NCBI GenBank assembly: GCA_030544215.1
Contig: JARZZO010000004.1
Location: forward strand, 14,930,501 to 14,994,500
Direction: 5' to 3'
DNA from: Zantedeschia hybrid cultivar
Lineage: Eukaryota; Streptophyta; Magnoliopsida; Alismatales; Araceae
Length of the DNA: 64,000 nt
Below the pieces are notes generated by a model that made no database searches, was not told the DNA's origin, and was given only the letters and a program-made list of their open reading frames with translations. Positions within the stretch are counted from its first letter, which is position 1. Each line of letters begins with the position of its first letter. This document shows, in pieces, positions 22,114-34,100 of the stretch. The translations under genes were made by a program, and so were the position numbers.

Positions 22114-24230
22114 ATGGGTTACCCAGCTAGAGTGGAAGAGGATCGTCGAACCATGGGGCCATCGCGGGTTACTACGGAATCCCTTGTTAAGCTCCAGGCT
22201 ACTTATCGTATTCCAAACGAGTATAGGTTGGTGGTACCATCATGCAAAGGCCATATCTTTTCCGAAAGGCGGTGTTCATTTGTGGCTTACGTTGCCATGT
22301 TTGAGGTGGGATTCAAGCTCCCAGTACCACCTTTATTGAGCAATTACTGCAACACTTTAGAATAGCTCCTGCCCAAAGCTAATGCTAAACTCTTGGAAGT
22401 TGGTCTTGGGTTTCACCACATTAATTAAGGAGATGGGACATCTGGGGGTTACGATGGATATGTTCTGACATCTCTATCGAGCCAGGCAGTGTGCGATTGC
22501 GGGCACCCGTGACTTCGTTCAATTTGAAGCTAGGGACAAGGTGCCATTGACGCTAGGCTCTAGGTTCTCCAACGCACAGTGGAAGGAATTCTTCTTTTGA
22601 GTCAAGGAGCGGTCGCAAGGGAGGTGGTCCTTCCCAGAGGCTTTTCGAGTGGTGCCCCCCTTGAGCAGGGGATATCTTTGCTTCGTACGAACATGTGCAC
22701 ACTCTCTCACTATCGCAAATTTTTGAGGAAGTATTGAAGTAATGTAATGATCGGGCCTGTATAGCCCTACTTCCCTTGGTAACTATTATTTTTGTTCGCC
22801 GTCTACATAATTATTGCTTGTTAACAGTGATCCCCTTTCCTGGTTTGTCATAGCCGCTTAGGAGGGGTTATCTCCTGAACGCTCTTGGGGAGTTGGAGGA
22901 GCTGGTGGCGTTGCCTGTTAGGGAGGAGCAAAGTCTTGAGCAAGGTTCAGGGGTGTTGTTGTATGTAGGTTGGCGACCATCCAATGGGAAGGAGGGGTTG
23001 TTGCTTCTGGAGCTGACCTATGTAGGTGCCGCGGGCCAATTGGCCTAAGGTGTGCTCTTCTTATTCTTTCATTTTATTTTTCTCTCTTTTTGTACACCGG
23101 CCCTTTGGAATGCAATTGTATTGCCAAAATATCAAAAAGATTCTTATTTTCTTTTTTTTGCTCTTGTGGTGTGCAACATACCTTTCTTGTGTTTGCCCCG
23201 ATGGACGGGGCTACATCGGAGGTGGACAATACTCCTTGTTTTTTACTAGGCGAGTGTTGTTTCTCTGGAAGGCTTCCTTAGGGTAAGGGGTGAGAGTCAC
23301 AGGACTATATAGGTTTATGCGAGACTACTCATAGCTGGTAAATGCCACAGGAGAGTCACAGGTTCTGCTTCTGGGCTTATACGGGATGTATCTTTTTTAC
23401 CCTCAGCTATTGCCTTGTTGCTAGTTAGCTTAGTCCAGTACGGTGAATCTTGGCCGGTCTATTCCAATTGTTCTAGGCCATCATTCCAAACTACCAGTCA
23501 GGCACACCTCTTCTTTAATAAGAGCCGAGGGGTTCCTGCAAGGCACCACAGTTTGCCTTTTCTTCCTAGTCCCTTACGTCGATGGTGGTCCTAGTGGGGG
23601 CTTGCATAGCTATGGCCTTATGAGGCATGATTCAGTCCGTTAAGCACTAGAGGGGAGAAGCCCCTCAAAATGGAGGTGCCATGCCTACGGGATGGGGAGA
23701 GGGGCCATCAAACCCCGAAGTGGGGCTTCTCCAGACCTAGAAATAAAAGGTCCCCATTTTCATGTCACGCTTCCAACCCCCTTCTGGAGTTTATGCACCA
23801 TCAACACTCTTGATCGAATAGTGCTACCGTTGATGCTCCATCTTTTTAGTGTTGTGGCTTTGCTTTGGGTGGTCCTTCGGCTCCTCACTGCGTTCCAGGC
23901 TTGTTTAAGCATTTTTTGGGAACTCGGTTCAGTGTGCCTCGCTATCTTCGTATGGGTCCCTCTGCCCTTGCTTTCAAGTTTTGGTCGTTGGGACTAATCT
24001 CCCTTCATGTTTTCTCTTTTTGTGCAGAAGTGATGGCTCACCTTATTGCGCGAGTGATGTTCTCGTTACAAGGTCCATGGGGGGGCTTGATTTTGTTCCC
24101 AAGTCCAGGCGAGTTTCGGGTTCCCTCCTTATGGACATGCATCTACCCAGGGTGGCCCCGAGAGTAAGGGGAAGAGGTGTTCCCCACTTAATCACCAAAG
24201 AGAACCCTAAGCCCAGGAGGGATTAGCTCC
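22114..24230 (+). pseudogene. Antisense ORF of a Tat-type element (putative gypsy-type transposon domain)
   Basis: On the strand opposite to pol, from an ATG at 22114, the frame reads VTTESLVKLQATYRIPNEYRLVVPS, cut here as TESLVKLQATYRIP then NEYRLVVPS, then VAMFEVGFKLPVPPLLSNY. After stops it continues LPKANAKLLEVGLGF and NAQWKEFFF. This is the order I know from the plant 'putative gypsy-type transposon' domain (Pfam PF04195): IP-YRL-P, then EA--G-R-PLHPF, then WKKRFFFV. Its function is unknown. Segments after about 22740 look like introns and exons (GT at about 22780, AG at about 22853, another TTTTGTGCAG acceptor near 24027). It is broken by stops at 22363 and later. It lies between integrase and the 3' LTR, as in other Tat-group elements. 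Confidence 0.55.
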
Positions 24231-24639
24231 TCGCGTGCAAGATATGTTTGGTTATATCCCTTTCGACCTATGGTCTCTGGTTGAGAAGCCAAGAAGGCGT
24301 GGCACCTCCAGTTGCCCCAAGACCTAGCGGTCGGGCTAGAGGCGAGAAGCAGGTCATTAGCCCGCCTGTTAGCTTCTTCTATAGAAGATTTGATAGTCTT
24401 CTTGTTCTTAAGGACAAGGGTGCCTGGGGTGATCATTCGTGTGGAAGAAGCAACATGCGATTCTTCTTTCTCTCTTTCATAAGGTCTCAGTGTCCTATGA
24501 TTTCATGTATACCACATTTATCTTAATAAGACACTTTTTTTGCATGACATACTTTGGTCCCCTTCCTCCCTGACCGACTAGACTAAGTTGCACTTGCAAT
24601 TTAGGCTAGTGGTGGAGGTGCTGTGGTTCATGTAGATGA

Positions 24640-24880
24640 AGACCGTAAGGTTCTTCCTCATGTTGGAAAGAAGCCTTGTTAGGTAGAGTAGTCGAGTCTC
24701 TTTTTATCTGAGGTTGGAAATCTCCTTGAGAGTAAATAACGAGTGAGTTTTAACTTATCTGAGGGTAGGGAGCTCTTTCTCTGTGAGGCATAGCTCGACA
24801 GAGGGAAGAACAAGCGAGCTTTATCCCATCTAAGGGTGGGGAGGCCCTTCTCTATAAGGTGTGTCTCTGTTTTGCTCGAT
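24640..24880. repeat. Three diverged short tandem units
   Basis: A unit reading roughly GAGTTTTA-C-TATCTGAGGGTAGGGAG-CTCTT occurs three times, near 24698, 24750 and 24820, between the antisense ORF and the integrase end of the Tat-type element. Spacing is about 55-70 bp. No coding function seen. Confidence 0.5.
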
Positions 24881-25043
24881 CGCTCTCAGTTATGCCTTAC
24901 TGTTGATGGCCTTGATAGATTCCTTTGATGCCGATTACCCATTGTTCAATAAAGGTTGGGCTTGAAATCTATCATTGTGTTGCTCAACAGAGATTAGTTA
25001 AGACATTTTGCTATTTTAAAGAAATAGTGTGAACAACAATTAT

Positions 25044-25960
25044 TTATTCGAAGGAAGTCAACTGATAAAAAGGGCTTAGGTTTTCTGCGTTACATTTATT
25101 GTCTAGGAGCTTGCCATTCAGTCGACCAAGGCGATATGCCCCATTGTCATATCTCTTTGCAATCATGTACGGTCCCTCCCAATTAGGTGCAAGTTTGCGG
25201 CCTACCTCCAGTGGCTTGGAGGCATGCATGCTTTGTAGGACCAGGTCACCGAGTTGGAAGCTTCTTGGTCAGATCTTGTTGTAAAGGCATGTCGTCATGC
25301 GTTGACAATTAATCATATAGATCCTGGCTTCCTCTCGGATTTTGTCAACAAGGTTAAGGTTCTCCTGAAGCTTCTGGTGCTATTTCCAGCTTCATCATGT
25401 TCATGGACCTGAGATCACAGTGTACGTTCTAAAAGTAAGATGATAAAGAGTTTTGCCAATAGTCATTTGGACGGTGGTCCTAAAGGACCACAAGACTTTT
25501 GAAAGTTGCTCTAACCAATTTCGATCACCTTGTAGCCGGATTTTAATTCCTTTCATAATTTCCCGATTAGTGTTCTCCACTAGTCCAATAGTCTGGGGAT
25601 GCACAACTGATGAAAAGTTATGTCGAATACCAAATTGATGACAGTGATCAGCGAGCCATTGGTTTGAGAATTGTCTGTCGTTGTCTGAGAGAAGCAATTG
25701 CGGTATCCCAAACCTAAATATCACATGGGTAAGGAAGAATTTCCACATGGTGTTGTCCCTGATATTTATCGTCGCCGCGGCCTTAGGCCACTTGGTGAAG
25801 TAGTCAATTGCCACCAGCACGAACTACTTTTGTACAATGTCTTCAGGAAAGGCCCCAAAATATCACTTCCCCACATAGTGGACAGGCATGGCTCGATAAT
25901 GGCACGAAGCTCTACAGCCGATAGTCGAGGATTGGGTTGTGAATTTGGTAGCTTATGCTT
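25044..25960 (-). pseudogene. Tat-type integrase remnant
   Basis: Two minus-strand frames. 25401-25820 holds the catalytic core: AIDYFTKWPKA, then FRFGIPQLLLSDNDRQF with the second acidic residue, then HPQTIGLVENTNREIMKGIK with the third (Glu). 25044-25229 holds the C-terminal domain with KLAPNWEGPYMI and a YRL strand. In an active element this protein joins the cDNA to host DNA. The core has changes from the usual TDNGTQF and NGQ-E-N phrases, and the two frames are separated by about 170 bp with stops. The zinc-binding N-terminus would lie to the right but was not recognised. Confidence 0.75.
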
Positions 25961-27251
25961 CTTTTGATGTACTTAACATAATCATGTTTCGTGGTGGGCC
26001 ACTAGTACCCATGACAGAGTAGCGTCTGAGCTAGGGCTCATAGACCCATATGACTTCCACATATGTCCTCCTGGACTTCTACGATGGCATCTACTGCTTC
26101 TCTCGATGCAAAACATTTAAGCAGAGGTAGAGTTAGCAACCAACGGAAGAGTTCTCTACCGATTAAAGTGAATATGGTCGCCTGATACTTAATTTGTCGA
26201 GCTTCTGTCCTATTAGTCGGTAATTGCCTGTTTTGTAAGAAGATAATAATTTATCCATCCATGTGCGCTTAGCACCTATTTGGGCAATCTCTATCGGCTG
26301 AATGGCGGGTGCTAGTACGTCTTCCATGAACACCGTTCGTGAAGCTGGTAGTGCTGAAGAGGCAAGCTTGGGTAATTCGTCTTCCTTCTAGTTTTCCTCC
26401 CTTGGAATGTGCATAATTTTAAAGCCTTTGTGGGAGGACATCATCTATATAGTCAGTTGTTTATAATGTCTCATTGTAGGGTCTTTGGCCTCATACTCAC
26501 CCTTTAATTGCTAGATGATGAGCTATTTGAGTTGCTCTCAAGTGGCGAGCTACACAGATTCTTGTGAGAAACTCTTCATATTCTGCCACATTATTAGTTG
26601 ACTAGAATTAGAATCTAAGAGAAAATTGCAAGCTCCCATCTTCTGGAGCGTTCGGAGGAATTAAGATGAGTCTGGCTCCACATTCGGCATGTTGGATGAC
26701 CCATTGGTGTAGAGTAACGAGATTGTCTCGGGTCCTACCCCTGTCGCTTGCTCTAGGAAGGGAGCATATGTTCTACCACAAAATTTGCTAACGCTTGGGC
26801 TTTAATGGCTCTTCTGGGTCTATAAGAAATGTTGAATTTTGAAAGTTTGACTACCTACTTCACCATTCATCTAGAAGAGTTTGGTCATTGTAGAAGTTGC
26901 CACAAGGGTCAGTTAGTTACGACTTCAATCACGTGGCCTAGAAGTAGGGGTATAACTGTCTTGCAACTATTATTAAAGTCAGCACAAACTTTTCCATGGT
27001 CGGATATCGGGGCTCAGTGCTTTGAAGACTCGGCTCACATAGTCCACGGGCTTCTACACGTCGGTCTCTTATCGAACCAACATGGAGCTAACAGTATGGG
27101 GGAGTAACTAATAAGTAGAGGAGCAACGTCTCATCTTGATGGGGCTTAGAGAGCACCAGAGGGGCTGCCAGGTACTGCTTCAGCTTGTCGAAGGCTTGTT
27201 GAAATTCCGGCAACCAATTGGTGTTGCCTTGGACACCATGAGAGTTATCCT
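25961..27251 (-). pseudogene. RNase H to integrase linker region (heavily decayed)
   Basis: About 1.3 kb between the RT and integrase remnants of the same element. No frame longer than about 90 codons is convincing. Position says this should be the RNase H domain(s) and the integrase zinc finger; short minus-strand hints of them are too broken to assign residues. The plus-strand frame 26829-27107 is a shadow. Confidence 0.4.
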
Positions 27252-27986
27252 TTACTTGAAGTAGTCAGAAGAAAGGTAGGCAGTGCTCGACAACTCTGGA
27301 CAAGAACCAGCAAAGCGGGGAAGCCACCCAATCAATCTTTCGACATCGTTGAGAGAGGTTGGTGGCTTCATTGTCAGGATTGCCTCTATCCTCTCTAGGT
27401 TGGCCTTTATTCCCTTATGGATGCCCAAAAAGCCCATGAACTTCTCCGCAGTGACTCTGAAAGTGCACTTGGCTGGATTAAGCTTCATACTGTAGCGCCT
27501 CAAGGTGTCAAACGTCTCTAGAAGGTCGTCAAAATGGTCAGGGGCACACTTGGACTTTACTGACATGTTATCAACATAAACCATCATATTGCGTACAATC
27601 TGTAGATCGAACATGGTATTAAAAAGTCTCCGGTACGTCACCCCTACATTTTTTTAGTTTGAACGGCATTCAGGTGTAGCAATAGAGACCCATGTCCATC
27701 ACAAACGCAATATGCTCTTCATTTTCTTGGTTCATCTTTCTTTGATAGTACTCTTAGAAGGCATCAAGGAAGCTTAAATGTTCATGGCCAGTTATGGCAT
27801 TGATGAACTGGTCGACATTAGGAAAGGGAAAACAATCATTAGGTGTGGCTTTATTAACATCAATGAAATTGATGTACATCGCCACTTTGCAGACGCTTTC
27901 TTTATTAGGACCACGTTGGCAACCCAGGTCGGGTACTGGGAATTTTTTATGACACTAGTCTCCAACAATGAAGTTATCTGCTCCAT
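27252..27986 (-). pseudogene. Tat-type reverse transcriptase remnant
   Basis: Two minus-strand frames. 27792-27986 carries QYPTWVANVVLIKKA (RT finger region). 27252-27641 carries TYRRLFNTMF, then MMVYVDNMSVKSK at the active site, then SMKLNPAKCTFRV and FMGFLGIHKGI. The catalytic YVDD is YVDN here, so one metal-binding aspartate is lost. The middle (palm, with the DFRDLN-type motif) lies in the broken gap between the frames. This would have copied RNA to DNA in the cytoplasmic particle. Confidence 0.8.
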
Positions 27987-28283
27987 GATAGCTTCTTGGT
28001 ATTCTGTCGCAAAATGACATTTTCATTGCTAAACTAGGATGAACCTCAGGTCCAAGTTAAATGAATGGGTGGCTATGTGACCCGGCACTGGGGAAGAGGG
28101 CCCACGCCTAGGAGAACACATCCAGATAAATCAAGAGGAAATCTTAGTATTATTTACATCGTTGCTTGGATAAGAGTGCTCCTACCTTAATTTCTTGCTC
28201 GGGGGCTTAGCCGACCCGAATAGTGACTAGGCCTTCAAAGGGCTCAGCCATTTCTTTGTGTCTCTTAGTTACCCCGTGAGCAA

Positions 28284-29919
28284 GCATAATAGGACCCTTC
28301 TATTGGGCATTTGTAGCTGCCAAATATATTTACCGAGCGATGTTTTGATTTTCGTGTGCCTCTCTGATTCCCCTTGTAATTGGAAATTTAAGCTTTTGGT
28401 GCAGGCTTGACAGGACAGCCTTAAACTTTCTCAGGGACTCTCTTCCTAAGATGACATTGTATGTAGAGTGGATGTTAACCACCATAGATCTAATCTCCCT
28501 TATAGCCGATATAGGAGGAATCCCTCGCAAATCTTCCTTGGTGAAAGTTATTGGCTCTTTGGCAAAGGGATGATTGTTGGTAGCAGTAGCCTCCTAAGTT
28601 GCTCCCTGAGTGTTGAGCTCGTAGCTACGCTGCCTCTTGTTGCTATGCCTCCACGCGAGGTCCCTCCATGCATCACTTGCTTGGGCTGAGTAGAACGTCC
28701 ATGATTATCCGGTGAAGGTGGTTAGCCGTCATGCTTACGATGATGACAAAGCGATACTTCAGTGCGGGGAAGCTTGCGGTCCCACATCTGATCGTGCGAG
28801 TCCCAGGTGGGAGGATGGTCATCCATGGGGTGCTCGCGAGGTCTCCCTTGGGTTCTCTATCGTGCAGGGTCATAATGATAAAGTTGTTCATCGATTGATC
28901 TTGCTGACATGCTCTGTGGTAAAGGCATCTAATGTTCTTGACCGCGGGATCTTCGATCGAGGTGAACATTATAGTAGCTACTTGGGGGCTTCTTGGGTGA
29001 CGAGGTTCGTGTCGGAGGGCCTTCCTCAGCACGCAATCAGTGCACACCTTCATGAGGAGGTTGAACATTGCCTTCTTCATTTGGTGTTTGGATAAGAGTA
29101 AGCATAATAGGACCCTTCTATTAGGCATTTGTAGCTGCCAAATATATTTACCGAGCGATGTTCTAATTTTCGTGTGCCTCTCTGATTCCCCTTGTGATTG
29201 GAAATTTAAGCTTTTGGTGCAGGCTTGACAGGACGGCCTTAAACTTTCTCAGGGACTCTCTTCCTAAGATGACATTGTATGTAGAGTGGATGTTAACCAC
29301 CATAGATCTAATCTCCCTTATAGCCGATATAGGAGGAATCCCTCGCAAATCTTCCTTGGTGAAAGTTATTGGCTCTTTGGCAAAGGGATGATTGTTGGTA
29401 GCAGTAGCCTCCTAAGTTGCTCCCTGGGTGTTGAGCTCGTAGCTACGCTGCCTCTTGTTGCTATGCCTCCACGCGAGGTCCCTCCGTGCATCACTTGCTT
29501 GGGCTGAGTAGAACGTCCATGATTATCCGGTGAAGGTGGTTAGCCGCCATGCTTACGATGATGACAAAGCGATAGTTCAGTGCGGGGAAGCTTGCGGTCC
29601 CACATCCGATCGTGCGAGTCCCAGGTGGGAGGATGGTCATCCATGGGGTGCTCGCGAGGTCTCCCTTGGGTTCTCTATCGTGCAGGGTCATAATGATAAA
29701 GTTGTTCATCGATTGATCTTGCTGACATGCTCTGTGGTAAAGGCATCTAATGTTCTTGACCGCGGGATCTTCGATCGAGGTGAACATTATAGTAGCTACT
29801 TGGGGGCTTCTTGGGTGACGAGGTTCGTGCCGGAGGGCCTTCCTCAGCAAGCAATCAGTGCACACCTTCATGAGGAGGTTGAACATTGCCTTCTTCATTT
29901 GGTGTTGATTCATCTCGGA
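28284..29919 (-). repeat. 818-bp tandem duplication across gag-protease
   Basis: Two head-to-tail copies, 28284-29101 and 29102-29919, offset by exactly 818 bp (GCATAATAGG starts at 28284 and 29102) and differing at only a handful of positions by eye. Each copy contains, on the minus strand, a protease end with STYNVILGRESLRKFKAVLS (the AYNAILGRPWL-type flap region) and a Gag C-terminal stretch. 818 is not a multiple of three, so the duplication breaks the polyprotein. Its low divergence compared with the LTRs suggests it is much younger than the element. Confidence 0.9.
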
Positions 29920-29961
29920 CCCTGACGGCTGGGGTGGTGGTAGTGCAGCGCTGCCAGCCAC
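29491..29961 (-). pseudogene. Tat-type Gag fragment
   Basis: A 156-residue frame that begins upstream of the duplicated block and runs into it. It contains FTSIEDPAVKNIRCLYHRAC and a Gln/Met-rich start, and is followed after a break by the protease remnant. I recognise the position and style of a Tat Gag but no intact capsid domain or CCHC knuckle. A near-identical 151-residue frame lies at 28673-29128 in the first duplicate. Confidence 0.5.
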
Positions 29962-30284
29962 CCCTCCTTTCTACCTGGAAGCTCGATTGTTGTTTGCTGA
30001 CACCATCACTTTTTGCTTGCATTTTCTATAGTTGGCATCAGAAGAGGTTGGGTTAAAATCTTATCCACCATAATAAGGGCCTTTCACCAAGTATTAGAAG
30101 GCCAAGGGGTGACAAACCTGCAAGATAGAACACCGTTAAGGGTCCCTGATGATGAACCAGGGGATCTCCCTCCGATGCTTAAGTCAAAAAGCTAGTGGAT
30201 TCTGCAGGGAAATAGGACCAGTTGGGCTATGGAGAGCATACCTGGCAAGGTCGAGTTGGAGATATTTATAGTGGTTCAAAGGTG

Positions 30285-30810
30285 GCTTATGAGACCCTCA
30301 CGTTCATTATGATTTGCTTGGGATTAGGAAGGGGTGCCTCAAAAAATAGGATTCATATCCAGGCCGGTTTCCAGATTTGCCTTGTTCCGCTTTGGGTCGC
30401 GGTCTGATTGGTCCCAAAAAGTCAGGATCCTCCTGTGAGAATGAGCCCCGCTCTGGTCGATTCAAGGATCTCGCCAGCGAGAGGATTTGGATGCCTCCTC
30501 AGCAAGCCGAGCATAATGGGCTGGGTACTGTTGATGGTATGGTTTCATGGGCCTGGCCTTGGGATTTCCTGACTTAGATCGAGGCCCATAGTGGAGTTGG
30601 GCTCTAAAAGGATCATGCTTGTCGACTTCTGGGCTCATGATTTCCTGACTTAGATCGAGGCCCATAGTGGAGTTGGGCTCTAAAAGGATCACACTTGTCG
30701 ACTTCTGGGCTGATGATTTCCTGACTTAGATCGAGGCCCATAGTGGAGTTGGGCTCTAAAGGGATCACGCTTGTTGACTTGGGCTCATGTTGTTGGGCCG
30801 GCTCATTGGT
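30285..30810 (-). repeat. Right (5') LTR segment with a 76-bp triplication
   Basis: Homologous to 21570-21905. The unit starting GATTTCCTGACTTAGATCGA occurs at 30563, 30639 and 30715, an exact 76-bp period, with a few substitutions between units. The left LTR has one copy. The sequence ends near 30810 where single-copy DNA upstream of the NLR gene begins. Confidence 0.75.
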
Positions 30811-31146
30811 TACTTGAGCCAGGCAAACTTCTCATCCATTGGTATTTATGGTGAGTTAATGTGGAGAGATGAGGAGGAGGAGGGAAAAGATAAAAGACAT
30901 ACAAAAATATCCAAAGCCCGATGTCCATTCTGGATAAATGGGATATGCTAATAATATGCCATTGTTCTCAAGTTAATATAGGAGTATACATATGATTCTG
31001 AGAGACATCTTCAACGTAAACCAACTTCAAATAGGTTTATGAAACATACGTTTATGAGATTTTGAGTTTATGAGAAATTAACCCAAGTGAATTTATGATA
31101 AATCTATTTTTAACAATCCAAACCATGGTTGGGGTAATATGAGTTT
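30811..31146. other. 5' flank of the NLR gene
   Basis: About 335 bp of AT-rich DNA between the retroelement end and the NLR start. I see no clear TATA box with supporting context and no exon that would supply the missing coiled-coil part of the NLR. The sequence GCATTCAAGCAG just inside the called ORF (31172-31183) would serve as a splice acceptor if an upstream exon exists or existed. Confidence 0.4.
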
Positions 31147-34100
31147 ATGATGGATGTAAACACTTTATTGCTTGCATTCAAGCAGGCCCTAGATGATGTT
31201 GTCTTCCAGCAGCAAATTTTGGACGATATCAAGAGGATCAATAAACGATTCGATGAAATCTGCAAGTGTAAGCATGATCTGATGTTAAGTGAGAACGATG
31301 GACAGATGAAGCAGCAGCAAGATATGATGGAAAGGCCGCCAACGAGCTCCATATTAAGCGTTTCACATGTTTATGGCCGGGTTGATGATGAGAAAAAGGT
31401 GATAAGCATGTTATTGCCGTCGCAGCAGCAGCAGCAGCAGCAGCATGAACAGGGTACTGAACAGAATGTCTCTGTGGTCTCCATCAATGGGATGGGTGGC
31501 GTTGGCAAGACTACCCTGGCTCAACGTGTGTACAATGACCACAGGGTGAGGAATCACTTTCAGGTGAGGTCGTGGGTTTGTGTGTCAGATTGCTTCGATG
31601 TGGACAAGTTGACAAAGGACATTCTGGAGTCAGCTACAGGGAAACCAACACACCTTCAGCTATTCAATAGCCTTCAAGAAAAATTATGGGATGAGTTGGA
31701 AGGGAAGAGATTTCTGCTCGTGTTAGACGATCTCTGGAACGAGAACTGGCAACTGTGGGACTCATTATGGGGGCCTCTGAGGAGTGGTGCTAAAGGCAGC
31801 AAGGTTTTGATCACAACTCGAAATGAGGAGGTTTCAAAGATCTCACGTGCAGTCGAAACACATCCGTTGAATAAGTTGCTGACTCATGATTCTCGGTCTT
31901 TGTTTGCAGAATGTGCTTTTGGTGGATGTGAAAATCCTAATGTTAAGGCTGAGTTAAAACACATAGGCAATCAAATAGTCAAGAAATGTGGAGGCGTGCC
32001 TCTAGCGATACGGACACTCGGAGGAATGCTGTTTAATGAAACTGATGAAGATAAATGGAATGATATATTGAATAGTGACCTGTGGGAGTTGCCAGAAGAG
32101 AGAAATGCCATCTTACCTGCTCTCAAACTCAGTTACCATCATTTGCCCTCGCCAATAAGACCATGTTTTGCCTTTTGCGCCGTTTTCCCCAAGGACCACC
32201 AGTTTGACAGGGAGGAATTGATCTTGATGTGGATGGCGCAAGGGTATATAAAACCTGGCGGAAGGAAACCAATGGAGGATGTTGGACGGCAGTATTTTGA
32301 CCAGCTGCTGCAGAGATCATTTTTTGAAATTGATCGATCATATTGGACTGATGGTGAGTTCATGAAGATGCATGACCTGATCCACGACCTGGCACGGACT
32401 ATCTGGGGAAGTGAATGCTTTACAGTTGAAGATGGCAACAAGTTACCACCTATTAATCATACACCGTCCAGAAAGGTTCGCCACCTGTCGTTTAGATGTG
32501 AGTTGGATGATATGATGAAGTTATTGACACGTGGATCCGCGGATAAATTTCAATACTCAAGGACATCTTACTTGGTGGGATCAAGCTCTAATTATCGTGG
32601 CGAGGTTCTAGATGATATGTTCAATAGAATGAAGTCCCTGCGGGTATTGCATCTAAAAAATTTGCATGAACAAAAGTTGCTAAACTCGGCGGGCCCCTTG
32701 AAGCACTTGCGCTACCTGAGCATTTCCGTGCATGGTTTCACTTCGGATAGGTACAGGTTACCTGAGTCACTAGGCAATCTACTCAATCTGCAGACCTTGG
32801 AGATCCTCGGCTACAAGGGAACCATAGAATTACCAACTGGCTTCAAATACCTGGTCAACATGCGACATCTTGATTGGGATTATAATATGGATGAGAGTTA
32901 TACATTAGTGTTGCCACGTGGCATCGGAAAACTGACTCAACTCCGAACACTCCCAAGTGATGTTATTGTGGGTGAGGGGGCTCATGGTGCGGGGATAGAG
33001 GAACTCAGGCACTTGAATGATTTGCAAGGATCAGAATTGGAAATAAATGTCAGAAGCCTCAACCAGGACTGGCTTAACAACGGAAAGCCTGACATCTTAA
33101 GTCACAAGACAGGTCTGAAAGCATTGAGTTTAGTGTTGGACGAGTTCGAGGGCACACGCCAGCAGCAGGAAGAGATGCTTGAATTGGTCCAGCCACACAC
33201 CAACCTCGAATGCCTTGAGATATCGGGGTATATTGGTAGCAGATTTCCGAAGTGGATGGGACACCCATCGTATTCGAAACTCGAACGTCTTCATCTGCGC
33301 TATCGCTGGCCGGAGGTCCTCCAAGCACACGAGCAGCTTCCTTCCTTCTCTTTTGATAGCATCGGGCAGCTTCCTTCGCTCAAATATCTAGAGGTACATG
33401 GCATACGTGCTACAAGAGGAATTTCAAACTGCGAGAGTTTGGCAGAGGGGAGACTCGAGGTGTCTCCATTATGGTCACTTGAGACCTTATCACTTAAATA
33501 TGTACCGAACTTGGAAGAATTATTGTTGATTGGAGCAGAGGATGGGGGCAAATTCCCATGTCTTCGTGAACTGAGAATCGAAAATTGCAACAAGTTGAGG
33601 TATGTCAAGCTGCGCCACCTGACTGCCTTGAGAAAACTCTATATTACCGGTTGCGAAGAACTCGCCGTGCTGGATGTTTATGATGATGATCATGAGAGAG
33701 GCATTATTAATTCTACTCTGGTGGGCGTGTCGGGAGATTTACAACAACAACAACAACAAACACAACAAGATGAAGCTGATGAGGTCTGCCACCGCCACAT
33801 GAACATGATCCCCCGCGTTCACACCATGCGTCTATACGGTTGCCCCAATCTGGACTTCTTGCACATGTCACCACAGCGGCAGCTGCCGTCGTCTCTCAGG
33901 GATTTCTGGTTCATGCAGAGTCCTCTGGTGAGGAAATGGGTCAAAAGGCACATCCACCAGATGTCAGGTGTCACCAATCTGGTTTCTAATTGGGGGCGGC
34001 CTTCTAGACGGGGGCATCGGTTGGTTCTTTGTAACATAGAGGATGTGGAGGAGGCAGAGGCTATTGACTTGAGTGCAGAGCCCGCCAGAAAGTGGGAGTT

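Larger units (their letters stand above)
21480..30810 (-). mobile_element. Decayed Tat-type Ty3/gypsy element (minus)
   Basis: The ends share an LTR-like sequence. The block GATTAGGAAGGG-TGCC to AGATCGAGGCCCATAGTGGAGTTGGG is found at about 21600-21870 and at about 30310-30600, in the same orientation but diverged. Between them, on the minus strand and read from right to left, are gag and protease remnants, RT, RNase H and integrase. An antisense ORF lies between integrase and the left LTR. This order, with an antisense gene after pol, fits the Tat/Retand/Ogre group. Many stops and shifts show it is dead. Exact LTR termini and target duplication could not be fixed. Confidence 0.7.

Noticed and set aside
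30563..30790. CRISPR-like direct repeats
   Set aside because: The units are contiguous 76-bp tandem copies without spacers, in a plant LTR.
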